Shown here one piece after another: positions 13,582 to 20,160 of a stretch of DNA of 20,160 nt. The notes beneath the pieces are model-generated. The model was not told where the DNA came from. It worked only from the letters and a program-made list of their open reading frames with translations, and ran no database searches. Numbering within the stretch: position 1 is the stretch's first letter; every line of letters starts with the position of its first letter. The stretch is from an uncultured Eggerthellaceae bacterium (GTDB lineage: Bacteria; Actinomycetota; Coriobacteriia; Coriobacteriales; Eggerthellaceae), in the NCBI GenBank assembly GCA_910584145.1, contig CAJTXX010000041.1:1-20160 (forward strand). The letters are read 5' to 3'. The translations under genes were made by a program, and so were the position numbers.

Positions 13582-13611
13582 ATATTAGCACTCGCGGCGC
13601 TCGATTGCCAA
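13582..13611 (-). promoter_or_regulatory. Predicted groES promoter
   Basis: Minus strand: TTGGCA (13611-13606), 18-nt spacer, TAATAT (13587-13582). The expected start falls in or next to CIRCE, the usual arrangement. The -10 is overlapped by an additional CIRCE half-site. Confidence 0.6.
13585..13593. promoter_or_regulatory. Additional CIRCE half-site overlapping the groES -10
   Basis: TTAGCACTC occurs again here, exactly matching the left CIRCE half, 12 nt from the full operator, and reads GAGTGCTAA on the coding strand into TAATAT. It has no partner half at the normal 9-nt spacing. Confidence 0.6.
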
Positions 13612-13656
13612 CGAGGATGCGCGCATGCGATGCGCTCCATCGGAACTCCACCGGCA

Positions 13657-14346
13657 TCAGGCGGCGCCGGGCGACACCAGACCTGCCTCGTATGCCAGCA
13701 TCACCAGCTGGGCGCGGTCGTGCGAATCGGTCTTGGCCATGATGCGCGCCAGATGCGTCTTGACGGTAGCCGGCGATATGAACAGCTGCTCGCCGATCCG
13801 GTCGTTGGCGAGGCCGCGCGCCACCAGCACCAATATCTCGCGCTCGCGGTCGGTCAGGCTCTCCACCCGCTCGCGCAGCTCGGCCGCAGGCGCACTCCCG
13901 CTCTGCGCGCTCGCTGCGAAATCGCGGATGAGCCGCTTCATCACCGACGGTTGTATGAGGGCATCGCCGCGCGCCACCACGCGCACCGCATCGGCTATCT
14001 CGTCGGGATCGGCGTCTTTCAGCAGAAAGCCGCTCGCGCCGGCGCTGAGCGCATCGTAGACGTAGCGGTCGATGTCGAAGGTGGTCAGCACCAGCACGTG
14101 CGTCGACGCCAAGATGGGGTTGCCCGTGATGTCGCGCGTGGCGGCGATGCCGTCGAGCGCGGGCATGCGGATGTCCATGAGCACCACATCGGGGCGCAGC
14201 TGCTGGGCCATCTGCACGGCCTCGGCGCCATCCGTCGCTGCGCCTACCACCTCGATATCGGGGTAGGTGCCCAAGATGGCGCGGTACCCGCTGCGCACGA
14301 GCTCCTGGTCGTCGGCTATCAGCACGCGTATCCTCGCTGCGTCCAT
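13657..14346 (-). CDS. NarL/LuxR-family two-component response regulator
   Basis: 229 residues from ATG 14346. Receiver domain residues 1-125: acidic pair D12/D13, phospho-acceptor D58 in VVLMDIRMP, T88/T89 and K110 in GFLLKD. LuxR-type helix-turn-helix at about 165-225 (LTDREREILVLVARGLANDRIGEQLFISPATVKTHL). The start gives the usual MxxxRIRVLIADDQ opening; ATG 14364, overlapping the kinase stop as ATGA, would add six residues and couple translation. It pairs with the kinase immediately upstream. Target genes are unknown; being at the end of the tat-hyp-nadE cluster, it could control that cluster or be unrelated to it. Confidence 0.92.
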   Translation of the reverse strand: MDAARIRVLIADDQELVRSGYRAILGTYPDIEVVGAATDGAEAVQMAQQLRPDVVLMDIRMPALDGIAATRDITGNPILASTHVLVLTTFDIDRYVYDALSAGASGFLLKDADPDEIADAVRVVARGDALIQPSVMKRLIRDFAASAQSGSAPAAELRERVESLTDREREILVLVARGLANDRIGEQLFISPATVKTHLARIMAKTDSHDRAQLVMLAYEAGLVSPGAA

Positions 14347-14360
14347 CGCCCGCCCGCCTC

Positions 14361-15584
14361 TCATGCTCTGGTGCGCACCACGGGGATGCGCACGTCTATC
14401 CGGGTGCCGCCTGCGCTGCCCGGCCCGATATCGAAGGTGCCGCCGAGGGCGCGTGCGCGCTCGCACATGCCCTCGATGCCATGGCCCACCGGCGCGTCGG
14501 CGCTCACTCCCCGCCCATCATCGACGATGCGAAGCGACGCCCGGTCGCCTTCGATCGACACGTCGATGACGGCATGGTGCGCCTGCGCATGCCGCACGAT
14601 GTTCGTGGCGGCTTCGCGGGCGATGCGGTAGAGCGCCATGTCGGCATACGCCGGCAGCGGCACGTCGCATCCCTTGATGCGCAGCTCAGCCTCGATGCCC
14701 GCCTGCTCCAGATAGCCGATCAAGCCGGCCATATCGCGCGTGCCCATCATGGGCTGCGTCTGGGCATCAGGTGAGCCATCGCGCAGCACGGCTATCATCC
14801 CGCGCATCTCGGCGAGCGCCTCTTTCGAGGTAGTGCGGATGCTCTCGAGCGCTTCTTTCGCCGCCGCAGGGTCGCGCTCCACGAGCGCTGAAGCCGCCGC
14901 AGCCTGGATGCTCACCGCCGAGAGCGAATGCGCCGTTATATCGTGCACCTCACGCGCGATGCGCAGCCGCTCCTCCTCGACGCGGCGCTCGGCATGCGCC
15001 TCGCGGGTGCGCTCCGCCTCGAGCGCACGGGCCTCCACCGCCTCGATGGACACCTGCCGGGCATGCAGCGCGAAGCCGGCGAGCGCCGCCGCGGCCACCA
15101 CGGCGGCATCCTGCACCAGCGTGAGCATCGTCAGAGGCGACGCAGGCGCGAGCAGCGTGCACGCAACCACCACCGCGAGCAAGCCGATGCCCGCCGCGAG
15201 CGCCTCTGCGCGCTCGCGCTCGTAAGCCACCGTGAACAGCGCGATGAGCGGCCCCGCGAGCGACAGCGATGCCTGCCCCATCTGCACCTGGAAGAAGGCC
15301 CAGACCGCCGTGGAGACCGCGAACGCGGGCCACGGCAAGCGCCTGCGCACCACGAGCGGCGCGCATGTGAGCGCCACGATCAGCACGCCCCACGCCGACA
15401 GCGTGATAGCCCGCACGCCGAGCAGGCGCCGCACGAAATCGTCGGGGATCATCAGGTTCGCCGATGCGCTCATCTGGAGCAGCCCGAAGCCGAACGCACC
15501 CAGCGCGATGACAGCATCCACCAGCCAATCGGCAGGGCTCATGGGCACGCAGCGCAGGTATATGGCGTCTCTCAGCCTATCCAT
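14361..15584 (-). CDS. Sensor histidine kinase, HisKA_3 (NarL-partner) family
   Basis: 407 residues from ATG 15584. About five to six hydrophobic segments (residues 20-175) form an integral membrane sensor without a large extracytoplasmic domain. Then a coiled-coil linker, the dimerisation/phosphorylation motif EEERLRIAREVHDITAHSLS with H214, and a HATPase domain with N-box REAATNIVRHA (N328) and G-box DDGRGV (355-360). The start overlaps the nadE stop by 8 nt; an in-frame frame continues 19 codons further up to 15641, and ATG 15542 is another option, none with a strong ribosome binding site. Partner of the response regulator downstream. The signal sensed cannot be read from the sequence. Confidence 0.9.
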   Translation of the reverse strand: MDRLRDAIYLRCVPMSPADWLVDAVIALGAFGFGLLQMSASANLMIPDDFVRRLLGVRAITLSAWGVLIVALTCAPLVVRRRLPWPAFAVSTAVWAFFQVQMGQASLSLAGPLIALFTVAYERERAEALAAGIGLLAVVVACTLLAPASPLTMLTLVQDAAVVAAAALAGFALHARQVSIEAVEARALEAERTREAHAERRVEEERLRIAREVHDITAHSLSAVSIQAAAASALVERDPAAAKEALESIRTTSKEALAEMRGMIAVLRDGSPDAQTQPMMGTRDMAGLIGYLEQAGIEAELRIKGCDVPLPAYADMALYRIAREAATNIVRHAQAHHAVIDVSIEGDRASLRIVDDGRGVSADAPVGHGIEGMCERARALGGTFDIGPGSAGGTRIDVRIPVVRTRA

Positions 15585-16398
15585 AGAAGGGAGCTTGCGG
15601 ATACGGCGGCTCCAACGCCCGCTTGAACGCATTCGCAGCATAGCGCGCCTGTATGGCCGCCACCTGCTCCTCTGGGAAACCGAGCGCCGCTACGTCCCCT
15701 GCGCTCTCGCCGCGCTCGACGAGCCCCATCAGGATGGCGTCGAGGATCGCGTAATCGACCCCGAGCGATGCCTCGTCCGACTGGCCCGGGGAGAGCTCCG
15801 CCGAGGGCGGCTTCTCTATCGCATGGCGCGGTATGGGCGCCACCTCGCCCGCTTCGAGCGCGGCGGCATTGCGCCACGCGCACAGCTCGTAGACCTGGGT
15901 CTTGTAGAGGCCGCCGATGGGCGCGAACGCGCCGGCCGTGTCGCCATAGAGCGTGGAGTAGCCCATCGCAGCCTCTGATTTGTTGCCGGTGTTCAGCATC
16001 AGCCACCCATACGCGTTCGACAGCGCCATGAGCGCCACCATCCGGCAGCGCGCCTGGGTATTCTCCGACGCCAAACCCGAGAGCGCCTCGCCCGCGCCCT
16101 GCGCGAATGCCGACGCGAACGCCTCGTAAGCGCCCGTTATGGGCATCGTCATGGTCTGCATGCCTAAGTTGCGCGCCAGCTCTTCGGCATCGGTCACGGA
16201 ATGCGGGGTGGAATACGGCCCGGGCAACAGCACGCCATGCACATGCTCAGCGCCGAGCGCGTCAGACGCGATGACCGCCACCAAGCTGGAGTCGATGCCT
16301 CCCGACAGCCCTATGACCGCATCGCGGAAACCGGCCCCGCGCATGAAAGCGCTGGTCGCCTCGACGCACGCCCTGTATATGCCATCCGGGCGCATCAT
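15577..16398 (-). CDS. nadE: NAD(+) synthetase, ammonia-dependent form
   Basis: 273 residues. Makes NAD from nicotinate adenine dinucleotide with ATP and ammonia, last step of NAD synthesis. The PP-loop LSGGIDSSL (31-39) and STPHSVTDAEELARNLG, LNTGNKSEAAMGYSTLYGD, GAFAPIGGLYKTQVY and PPSAELSPGQSDEASLGVDY are all classic NadE. There is no N-terminal glutaminase domain, and 273 residues match the short form. The start lies 6 nt after the hypB stop; MM allows 16398 or 16395. Its place between hypB and a two-component pair has no obvious pathway link beyond redox metabolism. Confidence 0.95.
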   Translation of the reverse strand: MMRPDGIYRACVEATSAFMRGAGFRDAVIGLSGGIDSSLVAVIASDALGAEHVHGVLLPGPYSTPHSVTDAEELARNLGMQTMTMPITGAYEAFASAFAQGAGEALSGLASENTQARCRMVALMALSNAYGWLMLNTGNKSEAAMGYSTLYGDTAGAFAPIGGLYKTQVYELCAWRNAAALEAGEVAPIPRHAIEKPPSAELSPGQSDEASLGVDYAILDAILMGLVERGESAGDVAALGFPEEQVAAIQARYAANAFKRALEPPYPQAPFYG

Positions 16399-16404
16399 GG
16401 GCGC

Positions 16405-17055
16405 CTACACCGCGCGGATGCGCTCGGCCAGCCACGACGCCCACGCGTCGACGCCGGTGCCCTTCGTCGCAGCGATGGGGAATATCGGCGCTGCTGGGTT
16501 CAGCCGGCCCACCTCGGAGCGGAACGCCTCCTCGTCGAAATCGAACACGGGCATGGTGTCCACCTTGTTCAAGATGACGGCATCGGCTACCTGGAACACC
16601 CCGGGATACTTCAAGGGCTTGTCGTCGCCCTCGGGCACCGACAGTATCATCACCTTGGCGTTCTCGCCCAGATCGAAATCGGTCGGGCACACCAGGTTGC
16701 CCACGTTCTCTATGATGATGAGGTCGAGCCGCTCGAGGTCGAGCACGTCCACCGCGCGCTTGATCATCGCGCTCTCCAGATGGCACGCGCCCCCCGTGTT
16801 GATCTGCACCGCTGATGTGCCCTGCCGCTTTATCTTCTCGGCATCCACGCTGCTCGCGATATCGCCCTCGATGACGGCGATGTTGAACTCGTCGCGCAGC
16901 GCGTCGATGGTGGCCAAGATGGTCGATGTCTTGCCCGAACCCGGGCTCGCCAGCAGGTCGAGCACGAACACGCCCGCCTCTGCGAAGCGCTGCCGCAGCT
17001 CGGCGGCGATGGCGTCGTTCTTCTGCAGGATGGGCTGCTTCATATCTATCTGCAT
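16405..17055 (-). CDS. hypB: Hydrogenase/urease nickel-incorporation GTPase HypB
   Basis: 216 residues from ATG 17055. A GTP-dependent nickel insertase for [NiFe] hydrogenase, working with HypA. Seen: Walker A ASPGSGKT (36-43), the metal site C91-H92 (GGACHLESAM) and C123 (GNLVCPTDFDLGE), and the guanine-specificity motif NKVD (163-166). There is no His-rich N-terminal stretch of the kind that stores nickel in some HypB proteins. The frame could begin further up at 17094, but that would overlap hypA; GAGAGGGG precedes 17055. hypA ends 16 nt upstream. No urease or hydrogenase structural genes are in the window. Confidence 0.95.
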   Translation of the reverse strand: MQIDMKQPILQKNDAIAAELRQRFAEAGVFVLDLLASPGSGKTSTILATIDALRDEFNIAVIEGDIASSVDAEKIKRQGTSAVQINTGGACHLESAMIKRAVDVLDLERLDLIIIENVGNLVCPTDFDLGENAKVMILSVPEGDDKPLKYPGVFQVADAVILNKVDTMPVFDFDEEAFRSEVGRLNPAAPIFPIAATKGTGVDAWASWLAERIRAV

Positions 17056-17071
17056 GCTTGATGCACCCCTC

Positions 17072-17446
17072 TCATCGGCCGTCCGGTGCCGCATCGTCAG
17101 GCAGGTCGACCTCGATGGAATCTATCTGGAGCTCCTTGCCCTCCAACAGCTCGGTGGCGAAGCTGTCGCATTCCGGGCAGAACATGTTGAACCGATCGTG
17201 CTCGTATTCCGCGCCGCACTCCAAGCAGCGGCTGCGCGGATGCACCATAACCACATTCAGGTGCGCGCCCTCCGTGAACGGGTCGCCCTCCGTCAGCGCC
17301 TCGAACGCGAACACCAGCGCATCCTCGATGGCCTCGGTCATATCGCCGATGCGCAAGGTCACTTCGAGCAGCCGCGTCGCGCCGGCATCGTGGGCCGCCC
17401 CCTTGGCCGCATCCAGCACGCCGCTCATGATGCCGAGCTCGTGCAC
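17072..17446 (-). CDS. hypA: Hydrogenase maturation nickel metallochaperone HypA
   Basis: 124 residues. Delivers nickel with HypB. The start is GTG at 17446, which preserves the essential N-terminal MHE motif (H2 is a nickel ligand), and GAGGAAG lies 8-9 nt upstream inside tatC. The structural zinc site is present as C74-x2-C77 and C90-x2-C93 (CLEC, CPEC). The start codon directly abuts the TAA of tatC with no gap, indicating translational coupling with the Tat translocase gene. Confidence 0.96.
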   Translation of the reverse strand: MHELGIMSGVLDAAKGAAHDAGATRLLEVTLRIGDMTEAIEDALVFAFEALTEGDPFTEGAHLNVVMVHPRSRCLECGAEYEHDRFNMFCPECDSFATELLEGKELQIDSIEVDLPDDAAPDGR

Positions 17447-18232
17447 TTACGCTTCTTCCTCGGCCGCTATCTCGGCGTTCTGGCGCTTGATGCGCTTCGC
17501 CAGCACGATGCGCGCGAGCAGGAGGCTCAGCTCGTAGAGCGCGATCATGGCCGCGAACATCAGCAGCATGGTCACCGGCGAAGCGTCAGGGGTGACGATA
17601 GCGCAGAGCACCATCAGCACGATATAGACCATGCGCCAGCTGCCGCGGAGCTTCTTGTACGGCACGATATCGAAGATGACCAGATAGAAGATGACCAACG
17701 GCAGCTCGAAGGCCGCCCCGAATGCTATCTCGAACTTGATGATGATGTCGATGTAGGACGTCATGCGCGGCGCCACGTACCCTAGGCCCTGCGCCTGCTC
17801 GGTCAGCCATTGGAATGCCGCATTCAAGATGACGGTGTAGCAGAACACCGCGCCCAAGATGAACAGCACCACCGACACCACGAAGGTGGGCATGAACCAC
17901 TTGCGCTCCTTCGGCTTCAGCGCCGGCAGGAAGAACGCGAGCAGCTGCCACAAGATGACGGGCGAGGTGGCTATGACGCTGAAGAACAGCGCTATCTGGA
18001 AGCGCACCGCGAACGCCTCGAAGGGGTCGAGGGCCATCATCTCCGCCCAGCCCGTTTCCGGGTCGACCGGGATATAAGGGGTTATGGGCATGAGGAGGAA
18101 CTGCCCCATCGCCGGGGCTGCGAAATAGAACACGCATACCGCCACGCCCAAGCACGCCACGATGCGCACGAGGCGCATGCGCAGCTCGCCCAGGTGGTCG
18201 AAGAGGGGCATCCGCGCCGGTCCGATAGGCAT
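17447..18232 (-). CDS. tatC: Sec-independent protein translocase subunit TatC
   Basis: 261 residues with six predicted membrane segments. TatC recognises twin-arginine signal peptides. Seen: N-terminal FDHLGELRMRLVR with the conserved Glu (E16), the first periplasmic loop (ITPYIPVDPETGWAEMMALDPFEAF), FALPALKPKERKWF-like second cytoplasmic loop (LPALKPKERKWF), and ASPVTMLLMFAAMIALYELSLLLAR near the C-terminus. A perfect AAGGAGGTG precedes ATG 18232; the tatB-like gene ends 2 nt before it. An acidic tail (IAAEEEA) ends the protein. Confidence 0.97.
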   Translation of the reverse strand: MPIGPARMPLFDHLGELRMRLVRIVACLGVAVCVFYFAAPAMGQFLLMPITPYIPVDPETGWAEMMALDPFEAFAVRFQIALFFSVIATSPVILWQLLAFFLPALKPKERKWFMPTFVVSVVLFILGAVFCYTVILNAAFQWLTEQAQGLGYVAPRMTSYIDIIIKFEIAFGAAFELPLVIFYLVIFDIVPYKKLRGSWRMVYIVLMVLCAIVTPDASPVTMLLMFAAMIALYELSLLLARIVLAKRIKRQNAEIAAEEEA

Positions 18233-18234
18233 GG

Positions 18235-18768
18235 CTAGCGCACCTCCTTCGCAACATCAGCGCTGGGCGCTGCATCATCTGCCGCCGGAGCGGCCGACTT
18301 CGCCGCCACCTCGGTCTTAGGCTCGGCCTTCGCGGCCGCCTTCGCCGCAGCGGCATCCGCCTCGGCCTTCGCGGCGGCATCTGCCGCCTCCTTCTCAGCC
18401 GCTTTGCGCTCGGCGCGCTCGCGGTCGTAGCGGGCCTTGCGCTCGGCGAAGCTCGCCGACTTCTCCGATATCTTCTCGGCTGCCTTGCCGGTCGCCTCAT
18501 CCACGGCGGCCTGCGCCGTGCGCGTCTTGTCCTTGGCGTCGTTGGCAGCGCGCTCGATCACGTCGAGCGGGTTCTTCAGCGGCGCATCGGAATCCTTGTC
18601 GATGAACGACTGCGCGCTCAGGGTGCCTTTCATCTCGTCTTGGGCGTTCCTGAACTTCGCTATGGCATGCCCGACGGTCTTGGCGATGTCAGGCAGCTTG
18701 TCGGGGCCGAATATCAAGAACCCGAACAGCAATATCAGGAATAGCTCGAAACCGCCTATACCGAACAC
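18235..18768 (-). CDS. tatB: Tat translocase TatA/TatB-family protein with long charged tail
   Basis: 177 residues. N-terminal MFGIGGFELFLILLFGFLIFGPDKLPDI (in pieces) is the short membrane helix and hinge of the TatA/B family; Glu at position 8 and the length favour TatB. An amphipathic helix follows (AKTVGHAIAKFRNAQDEM), then a long Ala/Lys/Glu-rich coiled-coil-like region ending in an Ala/Pro/Asp tail (about 125-177). Since no other tatA is visible here, it may serve both A and B roles, as in two-component Tat systems. It lies 10 nt after the 66-aa membrane protein gene and 2 nt before tatC. Confidence 0.92.
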   Translation of the reverse strand: MFGIGGFELFLILLFGFLIFGPDKLPDIAKTVGHAIAKFRNAQDEMKGTLSAQSFIDKDSDAPLKNPLDVIERAANDAKDKTRTAQAAVDEATGKAAEKISEKSASFAERKARYDRERAERKAAEKEAADAAAKAEADAAAAKAAAKAEPKTEVAAKSAAPAADDAAPSADVAKEVR

Positions 18769-18778
18769 GTGCCCGACC

Positions 18779-18979
18779 TCACATTCCCAGAACCGCGATC
18801 GCCATCGTAGGCAAGCCCAGCGCCAGCACCAGCACGATGCAGACGATCACCGTGAATATCTTCTTCATGCGCTCCGAGCGCTCTTTCTGAGCCGCCCGCG
18901 CCGCCTCGCGCTCGCGGGCCTGCTCGATGCGCGCCGCGCGCTGTTGGCGCGATATCTTCTTCTTGGCGTTGCTGCTCAT
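18779..18979 (-). CDS. Small single-pass membrane protein of unknown function
   Basis: 66 residues: a highly basic N-terminus (MSSNAKKKISRQQRAARIEQ) rich in Arg/Ala/Glu and likely helical, then one membrane helix (about 39-65, KIFTVIVCIVLVLALGLPTMAIAVLGM in pieces). Positive-inside rule puts the N-terminus in the cytoplasm. It starts 3 nt after the amidohydrolase stop and ends 10 nt before the tatB-like gene, so it is cotranscribed with the Tat genes. I recognise no domain. Size and topology recall other small membrane helpers, but a Tat role is only inference. Confidence 0.75.
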   Translation of the reverse strand: MSSNAKKKISRQQRAARIEQAREREAARAAQKERSERMKKIFTVIVCIVLVLALGLPTMAIAVLGM

Positions 18980-18982
18980 GCC

Positions 18983-20160
18983 TTACGCCTTCAGCTTCGC
19001 GCGTATCTCGATGACGCGGGCGATGTTCTTCGCCACTTCCACGCCAACATGCCAGTTGTTCTTCTCGTAGAGCGTCTTGCCGCCCACCATCGTCATGAGG
19101 ACGTCGCTCGCTGTGCAGGTGCTCACCAGAGCCGACACGGGGTTCTGGTCGAGCGACTGGTGCGACGACGACAGGTCCACCGCGATGAGGTCGGCGAGCT
19201 TGCCCACCTCGAGCGAGCCGATCTTGTCGTCTTGGCGCAGCGCGCGGGCGCCGCCGATGGTGGCGAGCTCCAGTATCTGATGGCTCGTCAGGAAGCGGCT
19301 CGTGTCGCTCGCACGGTGCAGCAAGAGCCCCATGCGCATCTCCGAGAGCATGTCGGTCGACTCGGTGGCCGCCGGCGAATCGGTGCCCAGGCCCACGCGC
19401 AGCCCCGCTTGCAGGAACTGCGATAGGGGCGCCACGCCCATACCGAGCTTCGCATTGGAGCTGGGACAGGTGCAGATGGCCACGTCGAACTCGCGCAGCT
19501 TATGGATGTCCTCGTCGGTGACATGCACCGCGTGCACCAGCAGCACGTTCGGCGCGTCGAAGGCGCCCCAGTTGAGCGCATAGCGCACCGGCGTCACGCC
19601 GAAGGGCAGCCAAGGCGGTATCTCGACGTAGCCGCGCGCTTCCTCGTCCATGTTGTCCACCGCGAACATCGACGAGCCGTACATGACGAAGTTGTATTCC
19701 TCGCGGCTGCCCGCGAGGCGCATGGCCACCGGCAGATCCTCGCGCAGGGCCAGATCGGTCACGCGTTGGAACACCGACGGATGGTTCGCGTAGATGGCAG
19801 CGGGCGCCACGCCCACCGTCATGCGGGAGGGGTCGAATTCCTCGCGCCACTGCTCTATGTCGCGCTCAGCGGAGTGCATGGCGTAGTCGACGCGCATCTT
19901 GTCCATGGCGCCCACTTCGCGGTAGATCACCCCGCGCAGGCCCAGCTCTTGCGCCGCTTTGCCCGCAGCGCCGGTGCTGGTTATGTCCACCACAGTGGTT
20001 ATGCCCGACGACAGCGCGTCGAGCCCGCCCAAGATGGCCGAATCATACCAATCGGCCTGCTCGAGCTGGAGGCTGCGGCCGAGCACCGACAGTATCCATT
20101 CCGGGTACGGCTTGTCGGCCACCACCCCGCGCAGCACCGATTTCTCGATGCGCGTATGCA
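18983..20160 (-). CDS. Amidohydrolase-superfamily protein (MtaD/SAH-deaminase/chlorohydrolase-like), 5' end outside window
   Basis: About 391 residues visible. A GTG at 20137 is not the real start: the frame runs on to the edge with HTRIEKSVLRGV, matching the segment after the metal-binding HxH of this family. Seen: GGLDALSSGITTVVDIT, the fourth-strand region LPVAMRLAGSREEY, the His-containing NVLLVHAVHVTDEDI, CTCPSSNAKLGMGVAPL, and GLGTDSPAATESTDMLSEMR with the metal Asp. Family members deaminate or hydrolyse purine-like substrates such as 5'-methylthioadenosine, adenosylhomocysteine or guanine derivatives. In the visible sequence the usual HLAE is MRLAG: the His ligand and catalytic Glu are replaced by Arg and Gly. 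First visible gene of the tat-hyp-nadE cluster; the 66-aa gene starts 3 nt after its stop. Confidence 0.85.
   Translation of the reverse strand, partial: HTRIEKSVLRGVVADKPYPEWILSVLGRSLQLEQADWYDSAILGGLDALSSGITTVVDITSTGAAGKAAQELGLRGVIYREVGAMDKMRVDYAMHSAERDIEQWREEFDPSRMTVGVAPAAIYANHPSVFQRVTDLALREDLPVAMRLAGSREEYNFVMYGSSMFAVDNMDEEARGYVEIPPWLPFGVTPVRYALNWGAFDAPNVLLVHAVHVTDEDIHKLREFDVAICTCPSSNAKLGMGVAPLSQFLQAGLRVGLGTDSPAATESTDMLSEMRMGLLLHRASDTSRFLTSHQILELATIGGARALRQDDKIGSLEVGKLADLIAVDLSSSHQSLDQNPVSALVSTCTASDVLMTMVGGKTLYEKNNWHVGVEVAKNIARVIEIRAKLKA

Noticed and set aside
13617..13635. Short GCGCAT/ATGCGC hairpin as terminator of the response regulator gene
   Set aside because: Six-bp stem with no T-run and overlapping palindromes; not enough for a call.
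16139..17785. 548-codon plus-strand frame
   Set aside because: Antisense to nadE, hypB, hypA and tatC, all of which are certain.
1..20160. CRISPR array, insertion sequence, prophage, toxin-antitoxin or retron
   Set aside because: No regularly spaced repeats, transposase, integrase, reverse transcriptase or toxin genes seen; tRNA genes show no attachment-site duplication or adjacent integrase.

Overview
The window looks like a chromosomal segment of a high-GC Gram-positive bacterium of the class Coriobacteriia, most likely the Eggerthellales. This rests on GC-rich codon use, several TTG/GTG starts backed by good ribosome binding sites, a CIRCE-controlled groESL operon, a zinc-type S4, an alanine/glutamate/lysine-rich tail on L17 and a Tat-hyp gene cluster. 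The genus is not fixed by the sequence. Every gene I can support, tRNAs included, lies on the minus strand, so transcription runs from high to low coordinates; the long plus-strand frames are antisense shadows.

Right to left (transcription order): 20160-13657 holds nine tightly packed genes: an amidohydrolase (5' end outside the window), a 66-aa membrane protein, tatB-like, tatC, hypA, hypB, nadE, a sensor kinase and a LuxR-type response regulator. Gaps run from an 8-nt overlap to 16 nt, so they are probably cotranscribed. Next comes groES-groEL with a perfect CIRCE operator plus an extra half-site on the -10 region. Downstream of groEL is a very long hairpin, then a putative 10-TM heavy-metal exporter with a Cys/His-rich loop, then tRNA-Lys and tRNA-Gln from their own strong promoter, and a small secreted DUF4430 lipoprotein. 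The ribosomal block infA-rpmJ-rpsM-rpsK-rpsD-rpoA-rplQ follows, with an ecfT gene directly after rplQ. The left end is a nickel-type ABC importer: nikA, a second long hairpin, nikB, nikC and a fused-looking or NikD-like ATPase that runs off the left edge.

The functional theme is nickel. A GTGTTAC-N13-GTAACAC palindrome just below the nikA promoter matches the known Geobacter-type NikR operator; NikA-NikB-NikC-ATPase would import Ni, HypA/HypB would insert it into a [NiFe] hydrogenase, and the neighbouring Tat genes would export such a folded enzyme.

The most unusual structure is a pair of long perfect palindromes (2916-3006 and 11407-11516). Their 23-24 bp arms are different in each copy, but their loops carry the same two sequence boxes around a variable centre, and neither has a terminator-like T-tract on either strand. 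They look like a dispersed element family of unknown function.
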